From NCBI RefSeq assembly GCF_936916975.1, contig NZ_CAKZGO010000040.1:1-64000 (forward strand): a DNA stretch of 64,000 bases. The letters run 5' to 3'. Position numbers and translations under genes: made by a program. Of the stretch, positions 40,459 through 48,823 are shown one piece after another (position 1 is the stretch's first letter; every line of letters starts with the position of its first letter). The stretch comes from an uncultured Dongia sp. (GTDB lineage: Bacteria > Pseudomonadota > Alphaproteobacteria > Dongiales > Dongiaceae). Below the pieces are notes generated by a model, which saw only the letters and a program-made list of their open reading frames with translations, was not told the origin of the DNA and ran no database searches.

Positions 40459-41631
40459 ATGTCGAATCAGAACGATGCCGTTCATACAGACGAGCAAAAT
40501 GATACGCAGATGACGATCGAAGGTATTCTTCAACATGCCGGGCTCGACATTGAGCTGAGGAAGTTTCTCCTTGAAAAGCTATTCGAGGAGCGCCGAGTGG
40601 ATAGGGAAATGGCGCTCAAGGTTCAAGACGCCGCTGCAACACGCTCCTTAGCGAAGCGCCAGTTCTTTCACAACACGCCACTGGTCCTCGCATTGGTGGG
40701 CATGATAACGATCGGTGCGAACGGTATTAGCGCATGGTGGCTGAACGAACAGAACTCCGAGAACACCGCCGCGCTCAAGCTGCTCGACACGAGCGCTACC
40801 GAAAAACTCAATCTTCTCGGATCTCAGATACTAGAAGCGGGTCGTTCTGCTGACGCAAAACGTCAGGCCGAGCAGGACGAGAGAGCATTCGCGTTCAAAG
40901 TTGTCGAACAAGAGCTTGCCAAAAGTGTAGAGTTCAAGGAGCGGGCGGGCGTTCTGCTGTTTCTGGTCCGCGCGGGCATTCTAAAAGGGCTCAATCAGGA
41001 AGCCTTAGAGAAAATGGCTCTGGACGACTTAAAGGGCGACGGTTCGAAGGTCAGTATCCCGCCAACCCTTGGCGTCGGTGCCACAAGCTACAACCTTCCA
41101 CTCCCGCCGGTCGATCCTGCCCAGACAGCAGAAGGCGCCCAGTTGTTGGCATCTGCGGTGGCCGAAATAAATAAGAACCTAAACGAAGTGTCATCCTGGA
41201 GCGACGTCCTGCGCTATTGGTCTGCGATACCTAATTTTTCAGACCCAAGCCCAAATACACCATGGAATGCGACTTTTCTCTCTTGGTTGATCCAAGCTTC
41301 GGGCAACCCGGACAAATTGACGATGTCGCCTTCAAGTGCAGTAATTTGGGCGAGTGCTCGATCACAGGGCATCATTATCGATATGGCCAAGAGTCAGCCG
41401 CTACCAGGCGATATTGCGTTTTATGCGCCCAGTGAAGACGTGGCAGTGTCGATGCGCACTGGACCTGTGACGTTTAAATCGCTCTCCGTTGGAGTCGTCT
41501 ATCGCGTCACCGATGCAGAAGTCGAAGTCATCTCAGGAAACGTCAGAAATAGCGTGGGAATATTTAAGCGCGAAATCAAAGACCCCAGGCTCTTGGGCTT
41601 CGGGCGCCTTGGTACGAGTAAGAAAGATTGA
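40459..41631 (+). CDS. Membrane protein with a CHAP/NlpC-like C-terminal domain lacking the catalytic residues
   Basis: A 390-residue protein. One transmembrane helix (residues ~75-95, LVLALVGMITIGANGISAWW) follows an acidic helical N-terminus. The C-terminal ~130 residues have the order of a CHAP/TIGR02594-type amidase: TPWNATFLSWLIQASG, SAVIWASARSQG, PLPGDIAFYAP, SVGVVYRV, VEVISGNVRNSV and LLGFGRL. In active members the first motif carries Cys and the VG motif is preceded by His; here Asn and Leu/Ser stand there, so it is probably not an active peptidase. A binding or sensor role is possible. Confidence 0.6.
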   Translation: MSNQNDAVHTDEQNDTQMTIEGILQHAGLDIELRKFLLEKLFEERRVDREMALKVQDAAATRSLAKRQFFHNTPLVLALVGMITIGANGISAWWLNEQNSENTAALKLLDTSATEKLNLLGSQILEAGRSADAKRQAEQDERAFAFKVVEQELAKSVEFKERAGVLLFLVRAGILKGLNQEALEKMALDDLKGDGSKVSIPPTLGVGATSYNLPLPPVDPAQTAEGAQLLASAVAEINKNLNEVSSWSDVLRYWSAIPNFSDPSPNTPWNATFLSWLIQASGNPDKLTMSPSSAVIWASARSQGIIIDMAKSQPLPGDIAFYAPSEDVAVSMRTGPVTFKSLSVGVVYRVTDAEVEVISGNVRNSVGIFKREIKDPRLLGFGRLGTSKKD

Positions 41632-41850
41632 CCGACGGCGGCAAGAATGTCGCACTACTGGTTGATTCCTAAATCTTGGCCTGCTGCATTTGGGAGAAAG
41701 CAGACGTAGAGGTTGACGCCATGGTGGCCTCGGCATGGCCAGAGGCATTGTCATTGCGGTTCGGCAAGCGCAACTAGATCAGACGAGAATTTGGCCCGTC
41801 AACCTATGGTCTGAGATGCCGTGGCGCCTATCAAACGGAGCACAAATAGT

Positions 41851-42531
41851 ATGCCGACGTTTCGCTTGGGGAATTTTAACGCGCATTCGCAGCCACAACA
41901 TGAAACAGCCATGACCGCGGTCGTCAGATCACTCTTTGGAACAATAGGCTATCCGCCCCTCAAGTCGGATGTGGTGCATATCGTCAACAGTCCTGCCGTG
42001 CAAGTTCCAATGTACTGTACTGGCACGCCCGAAGAGATAATCTTGATTGCGTCGCCCGGGAACTTTCCTTGGCAATTCTCATATCAGCTTGCCCATGAAC
42101 TCAGCCATATGTCCGCCCGTGCTGATCTAAGGTTCCCCCGCCGAGATGGGCTTCATTGGATCGAAGAAACGCTAGCCGAAACTCATTCGCTGATTGCTAT
42201 GCGACGGATGGCGGAGAATCCTGGGCCACTGCAGACCGGCGCGATCACCTATGATAATGAGTTGCACCGGCGGCATCGTGATTTGCCAATTAACAAGGAC
42301 TGGTACGCCGCGAATGCTGATCAGCTTCGCACAATGGAGTCACTTTCAGATCTCGGACAAGCGCTCGCGAGGTTCTTGTTCGACCATGTTCCGCACGATC
42401 GGATCCTCGCTGACAATCGACTGCTATATGAGCTCGATATTGGCACTGAACTCTCTGGCTTCCTAGCGAGCTGGATCGAAAGTGGCGGTGACGGGCCAAG
42501 TGTACCGTCAGCACTCGCAGCACTGATTTAG
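41851..42531 (+). CDS. Metallopeptidase-like protein (HExxH)
   Basis: About 226 residues from the ATG at 41851; a GTG at 41821 is also open. The motif QLAHELSHMSARADLR contains HELSH (HExxH), and a third ligand candidate, Glu, lies in HWIEETLAETHS about 25 residues later, typical of gluzincins. No signal peptide is visible, so it probably acts in the cytoplasm. Short zinc peptidases of this type appear in toxin or regulator-cleavage systems, but no partner gene is seen. Confidence 0.65.
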   Translation: MPTFRLGNFNAHSQPQHETAMTAVVRSLFGTIGYPPLKSDVVHIVNSPAVQVPMYCTGTPEEIILIASPGNFPWQFSYQLAHELSHMSARADLRFPRRDGLHWIEETLAETHSLIAMRRMAENPGPLQTGAITYDNELHRRHRDLPINKDWYAANADQLRTMESLSDLGQALARFLFDHVPHDRILADNRLLYELDIGTELSGFLASWIESGGDGPSVPSALAALI

Positions 42532-42573
42532 CTTCGGCTCGTACATCTGTCTCCCACGAGATTTCTCGGCGAC

Positions 42574-42850
42574 TCACTTCGTCTTCCGACGACTGCCGCG
42601 GCCGCGAACGATTACCGGCAGATCCGCGTGCAGTTTGCTTCGCGCCAAGTCTTCCGGCGTCGGAATGGGCACACCCGTCGCCGGTTCTCCTCGATGGCCC
42701 AATCCGTATGCTCGTCGCAGTGCATCACGCCGATATGCGCCGACGTCGCCGCGGAGCCGTAGTAGCCGGCCCGTGAGCATGCACGTCGTCGCCATCTCCG
42801 GCTCACCGACGAAGTTTAGGGTAATCGGGCCGTTCTGGGCTGGCGCCTGG
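42574..42850 (-). pseudogene. Degraded second copy of the 38258 zinc-type gene
   Basis: The segment is about 85% identical by eye to 38258-38548 on the same strand. A single-base deletion between the codons for AIEENRRR and PTPEDLARSK shifts the frame, and an approximately 11-base deletion removes part of the first Cys motif. The C-terminal end ADLPVIVRGRGSRRKTK is still intact. The SRAP partner is not duplicated with it, so this is a remnant of a former duplication. Confidence 0.85.
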
Positions 42851-42948
42851 CATGACGGCGCCCAAAGCTCGTTTCATGGTCACCCGGTAATGAGAACATA
42901 AGCAGAACATAGTTCGAATACCTCTGTAGTATAGCTACATTTCGCCCC

Positions 42949-42978
42949 TTGAACAATCGTAGCTAATGGCTACATAAT
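42949..42978 (+). promoter_or_regulatory. Promoter with operator before the RelE gene
   Basis: TTGAAC (42949) and TACATAAT (42971-42978) form a -35/-10 pair about 17 bases apart. GTAGC-TAATG-GCTAC (42959-42973) lies between and over them, and another GTAG..CTAC pair lies at 42926-42938. This is the usual place for an autoregulatory operator of a toxin-antitoxin unit. Confidence 0.55.
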
Positions 42979-42983
42979 CAGGC

Positions 42984-43235
42984 ATGAAAGCGATCCGCTA
43001 CTCCACCCCGGCCCTGAAACAGCTTCGTAAAATCCCGGCTGCAGACGCCAAACGGATCGTTGCGAAGGTCGAGCAGTTGGTATCGGGACCGGCGGCGCTC
43101 GCGAACCAAGTGAAGAAGCTACAAGGCGTCGATGCGATGCGGCTCCGCGTCGGCAATTACCGGGTCATCTATACCGATGTTGGTTTGGTGCTGCTGGTGC
43201 TCAAGGTTAGGCGGCGCGGTAGCGTCTATGAGTGA
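42984..43235 (+). CDS. RelE/ParE-type toxin
   Basis: An 83-residue protein (MKAIRYSTPALKQLRKIPAADAKRI, LQGVDAMRLRVGNYRVIYTDVG) with the RelE/ParE core: a first strand, two helices and the basic RLRVGNYRVIY strand. RelE-type toxins cut mRNA in the ribosome; ParE-type block gyrase. The sequence does not decide. It precedes the antitoxin in reversed order, the arrangement seen for HigBA-like pairs. Confidence 0.85.
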   Translation: MKAIRYSTPALKQLRKIPAADAKRIVAKVEQLVSGPAALANQVKKLQGVDAMRLRVGNYRVIYTDVGLVLLVLKVRRRGSVYE

Positions 43236-43245
43236 GGAGATTTCA

Positions 43246-43854
43246 ATGGCCAAGACAAAGGATATCCGCGTTCGGGTCGCCCCGAAGATCACCCCGCGCG
43301 GTCAGCCAATCGTATTCGGGACACGCTCCTCCGCCGCCGCAGAAGCGGCCAAGATCGTGAGGCGCTATAACGACCGAATGGCTGCCCTGACCAAGAGTTT
43401 CGTCGAGGATTTCAAGGTCATTGCTGATGCTGCTGTTAAAGCCGCTACGCTGGGTGAAGTCGCTGAAGATATCGCTGATGCGACCGATGCGCGCGCCGTC
43501 ATTGAAGGCGTCCGCGCCGGCACCATCGAAACCTTCCCTGGTGAACTTGTCGGCCGTCTGATCGCGGGCGAAAACCCTGTCCGCATCTTCCGTGAGTTCC
43601 GGGGAATGACCGGTGAACAGTTGGCAGCGAAGGTCGGCATTTCGCGGCCCTACCTGACGCAGATCGAAACCGGCAAACGCGAGGCCATGTTCCCGGTGAT
43701 GGCCAAGATCGCGCGGGCCCTCGACGTCAGCCTGGATCTGCTGGCACCCGGACCGGATGATCCTTCAGGGGCCAACGTGAGCGCCGAAGAAATGTACACG
43801 GAAGACCTCGAAGTGATTGCAAGTAAGGAGGGGAAATTGCCGCCCTCCGTCTAG
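43246..43854 (+). CDS. HTH antitoxin/regulator paired with RelE
   Basis: About 202 residues. A C-terminal helix-turn-helix domain (ENPVRIFREFRGMTGEQLAAKVGIS, YLTQIETGKREAMFPVMAKIARAL) is preceded by a 120-residue helical N-terminal region that is long for an antitoxin. The start at 43246 follows GAGGAG; an earlier ATG at 43228 overlaps the toxin stop and is possible. It should neutralise the toxin and repress the pair from the GTAGC-type operator. Confidence 0.8.
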   Translation: MAKTKDIRVRVAPKITPRGQPIVFGTRSSAAAEAAKIVRRYNDRMAALTKSFVEDFKVIADAAVKAATLGEVAEDIADATDARAVIEGVRAGTIETFPGELVGRLIAGENPVRIFREFRGMTGEQLAAKVGISRPYLTQIETGKREAMFPVMAKIARALDVSLDLLAPGPDDPSGANVSAEEMYTEDLEVIASKEGKLPPSV

Positions 43855-43936
43855 GATAGGCAGCGTTTCACTTGACCCTGGGGTTGGCTGTTACTGTGTG
43901 TGCTCATGATCGGCAAACCCAAGAAAGGATACGACT

Positions 43937-44149
43937 ATGGCTGACGATAAATCAAAGACCGGTAAGCCTGATCGCGACCGGGTGGCTGTCGGTGAGGATT
44001 ACGAGGTCGATGTGCTAGCGAAAAAATATCCGAAGCTGACCCGCGCCGATATCACCAAGGCCATTCGCGACCAAGGCCCGATGCGCACCGATATCGAGAA
44101 GGAACTGGACGCCAAGATGTTCTACGCCAACGCCAAGAAGGGTTCCTGA
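43937..44149 (+). CDS. DUF3606-type small protein
   Basis: A 70-residue protein matching the DUF3606 pattern: RDRVAVGEDYEVDVLAKKYPKLTRADITKAIRDQGPMRTDIEKEL. The family is a short, charged helical protein found widely in alphaproteobacteria, of unknown function. An AAAGGA site lies before the ATG. A terminator follows directly. Confidence 0.75.
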   Translation: MADDKSKTGKPDRDRVAVGEDYEVDVLAKKYPKLTRADITKAIRDQGPMRTDIEKELDAKMFYANAKKGS

Positions 44150-44157
44150 AGCGACAA

Positions 44158-44198
44158 AAGAGCCGCCGCCCCATTAGGGACAGCGGCTCTTCTTCTTT
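44158..44198 (+). terminator. Terminator after the DUF3606 gene
   Basis: Nine-base arms AAGAGCCGC (44158-44166) and GCGGCTCTT (44183-44191) are followed by CTTCTTT. Confidence 0.8.
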
Positions 44199-44435
44199 GT
44201 GCGGATGACGGGTTCGATACCGCTCTGACGGTCGGTGGCGCCGACCTGCCTCCCAATGGGCTACATCCGCTCGGATGTATTTAGGCCAGCGCTCCAAAAC
44301 CCGGGCAATTTCTCAAAACCGCACCGTCAAGTTCGTCACCAGCGGCAACCGCCCGCCGCCCTGCGCCGCCCATACTCGTTGAACTGAGCATGAAAATGCC
44401 TGCTAGTTCGGGGGGGGGGCGGCATGACGGAACAT

Positions 44436-44804
44436 CTATTTGCCACAGCTCGGAAAGCCCTCAATAAGCGCGCTGATAACCAAGCTCGAGGCCGTCAGGT
44501 GCCATTCTGCCGGATGCTCGTTCATCCATTTCATATATACCGCCCTCATCTGGCCGGCAGTGACTTGCGGAGGAATGTCGAAAAGACACGTCGTATCTCC
44601 GGCCCGTACAAGCGTGGCGTGCAGATCTGCAATGCCCATCAAGTAGCCTAGGCACTCACCGTAGCGCGCGCCGGTCTCGACCGAGCAGTCGTCGTACAGC
44701 TGCTGGCCGCTCAAATAGCTGCCTGTGCTCTGCAGCTTGTCCGCCGCCCCTGGCGACGCGCAAATCAATAAGCCCAGCGCTGCAAAAAACAGTACACGCG
44801 ACAT
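44436..44804 (-). CDS. Rap1a/Tai-like secreted protein
   Basis: A 122-residue protein with a signal peptide (VLFFAALGLLICASPGAA). The body fits the Rap1a/Tai family: YLSGQQLYDDCS, ARYGECLGYLMGIAD, TTCLFDIPPQVTAGQMRAVYMKWM and ISALIEGFPSCGK, with cysteines in conserved places. Rap1a proteins are immunity factors against peptidoglycan-cleaving effectors, but stand-alone members of unknown role are common. No matching effector lies next to it. A run of ten G on the plus strand lies just past its 3' end. Confidence 0.75.
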   Translation of the reverse strand: MSRVLFFAALGLLICASPGAADKLQSTGSYLSGQQLYDDCSVETGARYGECLGYLMGIADLHATLVRAGDTTCLFDIPPQVTAGQMRAVYMKWMNEHPAEWHLTASSLVISALIEGFPSCGK

Positions 44805-45039
44805 GTCCAATCCCTTCCCACGGCGGTGCGTATTGCACCCACAATCACGGGTTGCGTCAAGGCTCCAGACAAGGGGAAAGCGCCGGGCTGCCCGTGCTCG
44901 CTGAAGTCGCTGACGATCTTGAGCGGGAGGCCAGCCTTCTACGAGTGATGGCCACGGGAAGGGCGCTCTGGTCCTAGGGCCTGCCAGGCGGCGGGCGAGC
45001 AATTGCCCGCCGCTGCAGGCTAGCTCAATACCAGGGCCA

Positions 45040-45261
45040 CTATTTGGCCTCATAACCAAACATCGTTCGACCGCCATACTTCTTTGCAATCTTCTTTGCT
45101 TCTTCGGTGCATTGAAACGCATCGGCCAGCGCCTCGGCATATCGTTTGACGAACTTCCTCAATTGTTTCTGACGTAAAGATTTGTTACCGCCGGCATCCG
45201 ACGGTAGCATTGCGTTTACGGCATGCTTTATAGCGCAGATGTTCTCTGAACTGATTTCCAT
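45040..45261 (-). CDS. Small hypothetical helical protein
   Basis: About 73 residues from the ATG at 45261; a longer frame extends to 45312. It contains ISSENICAIKHAVNAML and LRQKQLRKFVKRYAEALADAF, two amphipathic helices, and a Lys/Gly-rich tail. No family is recognised. The gap to the next plus-strand gene (45262-45844) has no other gene apart from leader B. Confidence 0.45.
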   Translation of the reverse strand: MEISSENICAIKHAVNAMLPSDAGGNKSLRQKQLRKFVKRYAEALADAFQCTEEAKKIAKKYGGRTMFGYEAK

Positions 45262-45588
45262 GCAACTAAGTATGCGAGACACGTCGGGCAGAAGCCGGGC
45301 ACAAACTTGCACAGCACGCGAATGGCTTCGGCTGGACTTTTGGCGCTGCTTCTTGCTTCGGCCCTCCTATTGGCTGTTAGTTCTTAGTAACCTGGGATTG
45401 GGATGATGAGTGGAAGCGTTGAGCGAAATGAGCACGGCGACTCCCACGGTAATCTGCCGTTGCGACACGGCAGTCGAATGAGGAGCGACCGTACGCCGCC
45501 ATCCATCGCATTCTCGACAAATTCAATCTTTAACTTTGCATCAACACTCTGTTGATAGGTCGTTATTCCTCCGCGCGAAACGCGCGGG

Positions 45589-45844
45589 GATCGCTAGGGG
45601 CTTGGCCCCACGCGCGGCCTAGGGCTGGAGCGCCAAGCGCGATTGTCGGGTTTCCCCACCCTTCGGCCTAACGGCCTGCAGGGCGCTTATGCGGCGCTCT
45701 GCGCTGGGTGATTCCCCTTTCCGACAATCGGCCCTTGTCCTTGCTAACCCCACCGGTCGCCCGGCTCCGGGAAGCATGAGCGCGGTGCTCATGCTTCGCG
45801 ATGCGAAGTGAAAACTATCGATAGACCAGGAAGGTAGATAGACC
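45589..45844 (+). promoter_or_regulatory. Long structured leader, copy B (before ssb)
   Basis: This copy shares the order of elements with copy A (16092-16317): GCTAGG, GGCTTGGCCCC, CAAGCGCGA, TTTCCCC, TTCGGCCTAACGGCC, GCTGGG, TTGCTA, CCGG and a final stem. A perfect ten-base outer stem pairs 45640-45649 (CGATTGTCGG) with 45721-45730; the matching stem of copy A has different bases that also pair. The final stem pairs 45771-45781 with 45787-45797 (11 bases). The ssb start follows 48 bases later. Confidence 0.7.
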
Positions 45845-46222
45845 ATGTTCAATCGCAATCAGGTTGAATTGATCGGCCACATTGCCAGCAACCCGGAAGT
45901 CCGCAGCCTCGATGATGGCAAGAAGGTATTGAACCTTCGTATTGCCACGAATGAAAGCTGGAAAGACAAGAAATCCGGCGAGCGCCACGAGCGGACAGAG
46001 TTCACGCCAATTGTGATTTGGCGGCCGTCCTTGATCGACTTTGTCGAAAAGCATGTCCGCAAGGGTGCTTATGTCTTGATCGAGGCGAAGTTGCAGAACC
46101 GCGCGAAAGAGAAGGACGGCGAGAAGGTCTATCAGATTGATGTCGTCGGCAATCGTCTTTCGTTCTGTGAAGCCAAGGACGGCGGCGACTACCAGGATGA
46201 TGGCGACCAGCCGCAGGATTGA
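45845..46222 (+). CDS. ssb: Single-stranded DNA-binding protein
   Basis: A 125-residue SSB with a complete OB fold: NQVELIGHIASNPEVRSL, LRIATNESWKDKKSGE, RTEFTPIVIWRP, VRKGAYVLIEAKLQNR, YQIDVVGNRLSF. The acidic tail is short (GGDYQDDGDQPQD) and lacks the DDDIPF-type end used for partner binding in chromosomal SSB. Plasmid SSBs coat the incoming strand during transfer. It follows leader B and begins a unit with virD4. Confidence 0.93.
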   Translation: MFNRNQVELIGHIASNPEVRSLDDGKKVLNLRIATNESWKDKKSGERHERTEFTPIVIWRPSLIDFVEKHVRKGAYVLIEAKLQNRAKEKDGEKVYQIDVVGNRLSFCEAKDGGDYQDDGDQPQD

Positions 46223-46284
46223 GCAGGGCAGGGGAGGGGTGAAAACCTCTCCCCTTTGTTTTCTTCATCACTCACGGCGGACAG

Positions 46285-46683
46285 ATGGCAACACCACATT
46301 TGCAATCCGAATTGGCACAGCTCCTCATTTTCGTTTCCAAAGTCTCGCAAGCTATCCGCAGCAATACCGCATTCAATAGCAGCACCTTTGGCGATCGGCA
46401 GGCACACGTTGACGCCATGTATCTTTCGGACACCCTCCATCGAATGCACCGGCTTGGCCGCGCCATCATCGAGCTGCAGCCCGTGCAGATCAGCGCCGTT
46501 TGTGACGACCTCATAACGCTGTTTGAGGATTACCGCGCGCCGGCCGGGCCTTTCGCCAAAGGCGGCGCGCCCGAGTGCTTCGCACGCCACAACACCTATT
46601 TCCGCCTAACCGACGCCATCGAACTATTCCAATCGATCAAGCAAAAATCCCTCGCCTCGCTGCAAGGAGACGTCGCGCCATGA
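46285..46683 (+). CDS. Small helical hypothetical protein before virD4
   Basis: A 132-residue soluble helical protein (QSELAQLLIFVSKVSQAIRS, HVDAMYLSDTLHRMHRLGRAII, RLTDAIELFQSIKQK). It overlaps virD4 by four bases (ATGA), so it is co-translated with the coupling protein. No family is recognised. It could be a coupling-protein adaptor; this is inference from position. Confidence 0.65.
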   Translation: MATPHLQSELAQLLIFVSKVSQAIRSNTAFNSSTFGDRQAHVDAMYLSDTLHRMHRLGRAIIELQPVQISAVCDDLITLFEDYRAPAGPFAKGGAPECFARHNTYFRLTDAIELFQSIKQKSLASLQGDVAP

Positions 46684-48395
46684 GCCTCAATTTCGACCCC
46701 CTATCACGTGGCAGCATTGCCATACGCAAGGCGATCATTGCATTATCGATTTCCGCAGCCATCACGGCGGCGGCTGTCTATCTTCTATCGCCCAGCTTCG
46801 CCACGGACCCGCACCTATGGCCGTCAATCATTATGGCGAGCTTGGGCTACACCGCCCAGGCCTTGACCTGGTTCTTTGATCACCCGAGCTGGGGCGCCTT
46901 CATGTCGCTGGATTTCGCGCCGCTCATTCATGGCGTGGCCATGGCGATAAGTGCAGTCGTCACCATGATGTGCGGCATCCGGGTATGGATCAGCATCAGT
47001 GACCGCAAAGAGTATGGCGAAAGCGAGTATGCGAAATGGGCAGATATCAAGCGCCTGCAGGTCACGGGCAAGTTCGGCCCGGTCCTTGGTAAATTCGGCA
47101 GTCGCCTTCTTATGCCAACCGGCCCGCGTTCGACGTTGGTCCTCGCACCCACCCGTGGCGGCAAGACGCGCGGCATCGTTATCCCAACCATTCTCACCTA
47201 TCCCGGCAGCAAGGTGATTATTGATCCCAAGCGTGAGCTGATCGAAAAGACGGCCGAGGCGGAACGGCGTTCCGGCCGCGCCGTCCACATCATCGATTGG
47301 ACAGACCCGCAGAGTCCGAGTGGCTGGAATCCGCTTGGCCTCGATCTGCCAACAAACGAGGTTGGCTTGGAACGCGCTATCGACCGCATGGCGGCGATGG
47401 TCTACCCGGCTTCCGGTTCCGGGGATTCCCATTGGAAAGACACCGCACGCCGCAACTTTGCCGCCCTCGCCATTTTCCAGGTCCTTGAAGGCCGACGCGT
47501 GAGTGTTCAGCCCAAGGTCGCCGATGTCTATTCTATCATTGCCGCCTGCGCACAAGAGAATCCAACCAGTGATGATGACGGCGATCCTGTTGCCGAAAAT
47601 CTAAAAGCCCTTGCGAAGCAAGCCATCATTAATAGCTATCCAGGCCGCGTCAGCGACGACCTGTTGCTTTTTGCGAACACGCATTACCGCGAGCGGTCGA
47701 GCCACATCAGCACGCTGCTCACTGGCTTGCAGGTATGGCGCAGCGCCGCCGTTGCCGCTGTCACGTCGCATTCCTCGTTCACATGGTCCGAACTCCGGCA
47801 GCGGCCGACGACGATTTACATTGCCTTTCCGCAGGCCGACGCCAAGGCATTCGGCCCGCTCACAGCTATCTTTCTTGAAAGCTTGTTTGCGTGGGGCATC
47901 GACACCCCGCAGGGCAAGAAGGAACAGCCGATCTTAATCATCGGTGAGGAATTCGCCTCCCTGCCGGAGATCCCGCTTTTGTTTGACGCCTTGGCCAAGG
48001 GTAACGGCATGGGCCTTCATTTGATGGTGGTCCTGCAGGAAATCGCGCAGTTCGAAGCGATCTATAAACAGACTGGCGTTTCTCAGCTCACCACGAACTG
48101 CAGCAGCATTATCGCCTTTAACACCGTCAACCGGCAGACCCAGGAAATGCTCACCAAGCTTGTTGGCAACACCACGCGCGAGCGTAAGACCAAGAGCCGC
48201 AACGCCAACCAGCTCTTTGCGGGCAACGCCAATTACAGCAAGGAATCGGTCCCTCTCATCCGAACCGAGCAATGGGGCGCTATTCCGTTTGGCAATCACA
48301 TGCTGCTCGTGCAGCCAGATTTCACCCGGCCGATTTTCTGCAAAACCCCATTCTGGGATAAGCAACGCGCCATGCGCCGAAAGATGGCCGCATGA
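46680..48395 (+). CDS. virD4: VirD4/TraG coupling protein
   Basis: A 571-residue ATPase that brings the relaxase-DNA complex to the VirB channel. The N-terminal third has three hydrophobic segments (IRKAIIALSISAAITAAAVY, a mid segment, and LIHGVAMAISAVVTMMCG). The motor domain has Walker A APTRGGKTRG, then KVIIDPKRELI, YVWRSAA-type helices and Walker B PILIIGEEFASL. It is the expected size for VirD4. virB1 overlaps its stop by four bases, placing coupling and lytic factors in one unit apart from the main virB operon. Confidence 0.95.
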   Translation: MSLNFDPLSRGSIAIRKAIIALSISAAITAAAVYLLSPSFATDPHLWPSIIMASLGYTAQALTWFFDHPSWGAFMSLDFAPLIHGVAMAISAVVTMMCGIRVWISISDRKEYGESEYAKWADIKRLQVTGKFGPVLGKFGSRLLMPTGPRSTLVLAPTRGGKTRGIVIPTILTYPGSKVIIDPKRELIEKTAEAERRSGRAVHIIDWTDPQSPSGWNPLGLDLPTNEVGLERAIDRMAAMVYPASGSGDSHWKDTARRNFAALAIFQVLEGRRVSVQPKVADVYSIIAACAQENPTSDDDGDPVAENLKALAKQAIINSYPGRVSDDLLLFANTHYRERSSHISTLLTGLQVWRSAAVAAVTSHSSFTWSELRQRPTTIYIAFPQADAKAFGPLTAIFLESLFAWGIDTPQGKKEQPILIIGEEFASLPEIPLLFDALAKGNGMGLHLMVVLQEIAQFEAIYKQTGVSQLTTNCSSIIAFNTVNRQTQEMLTKLVGNTTRERKTKSRNANQLFAGNANYSKESVPLIRTEQWGAIPFGNHMLLVQPDFTRPIFCKTPFWDKQRAMRRKMAA

Positions 48396-48823
48396 CCCGC
48401 GCCGCGATCCTCGCCACCCTTTTCGCATTCGTCGCCGGCAGCGCCCAGGCCGATTGCTTCAAGGACGCCGCCAACCACTACGGCGTCAATGAAACTCTGT
48501 TACGGACCATCGCGGAGGTCGAGAGCAGCAACAATCCGAGTGCCGTCAACGTCAACACGGACGGCAGCAAGGATATTGGCATCATGCAGATTAATTCTTG
48601 GTGGCTGGGGCCGCTCAGCCAGTACGGCTATACAGAGGCGCACCTTTACGACCGCTGCATAAACATCCAGCTCGGGGCATGGGTTCTTGCCCAAGAGATT
48701 TCTCAGCATGGGGCGAATTGGAAGGCAGTAGGCGCCTACAACGCCAAGTCGCCCGACAAAGCAACGGCCTATGCCAAGCGGGTATGGGCCCGGCTACAGA
48801 GGAAGAAAAGATCCCAGCCATAG
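48392..48823 (+). CDS. virB1: VirB1-like lytic transglycosylase
   Basis: A 143-residue exported protein of the soluble lytic transglycosylase family. A signal peptide (ILATLFAFVAGSAQA|DCF) is followed by the catalytic Glu in IAEVESSNNPSAVN, then DIGIMQINSWW, and the late AVGAYNAKSPDKA. It cuts peptidoglycan so that the channel can cross the wall. The ATGA overlap with virD4 ties it to the conjugation unit. Confidence 0.9.
   Translation: MTRAAILATLFAFVAGSAQADCFKDAANHYGVNETLLRTIAEVESSNNPSAVNVNTDGSKDIGIMQINSWWLGPLSQYGYTEAHLYDRCINIQLGAWVLAQEISQHGANWKAVGAYNAKSPDKATAYAKRVWARLQRKKRSQP

Noticed and set aside
44410-44419. A run of ten G as a phase-variation tract
   Set aside because: The frame that follows is antisense to the Rap1a-like gene and no switchable gene or promoter is evident.
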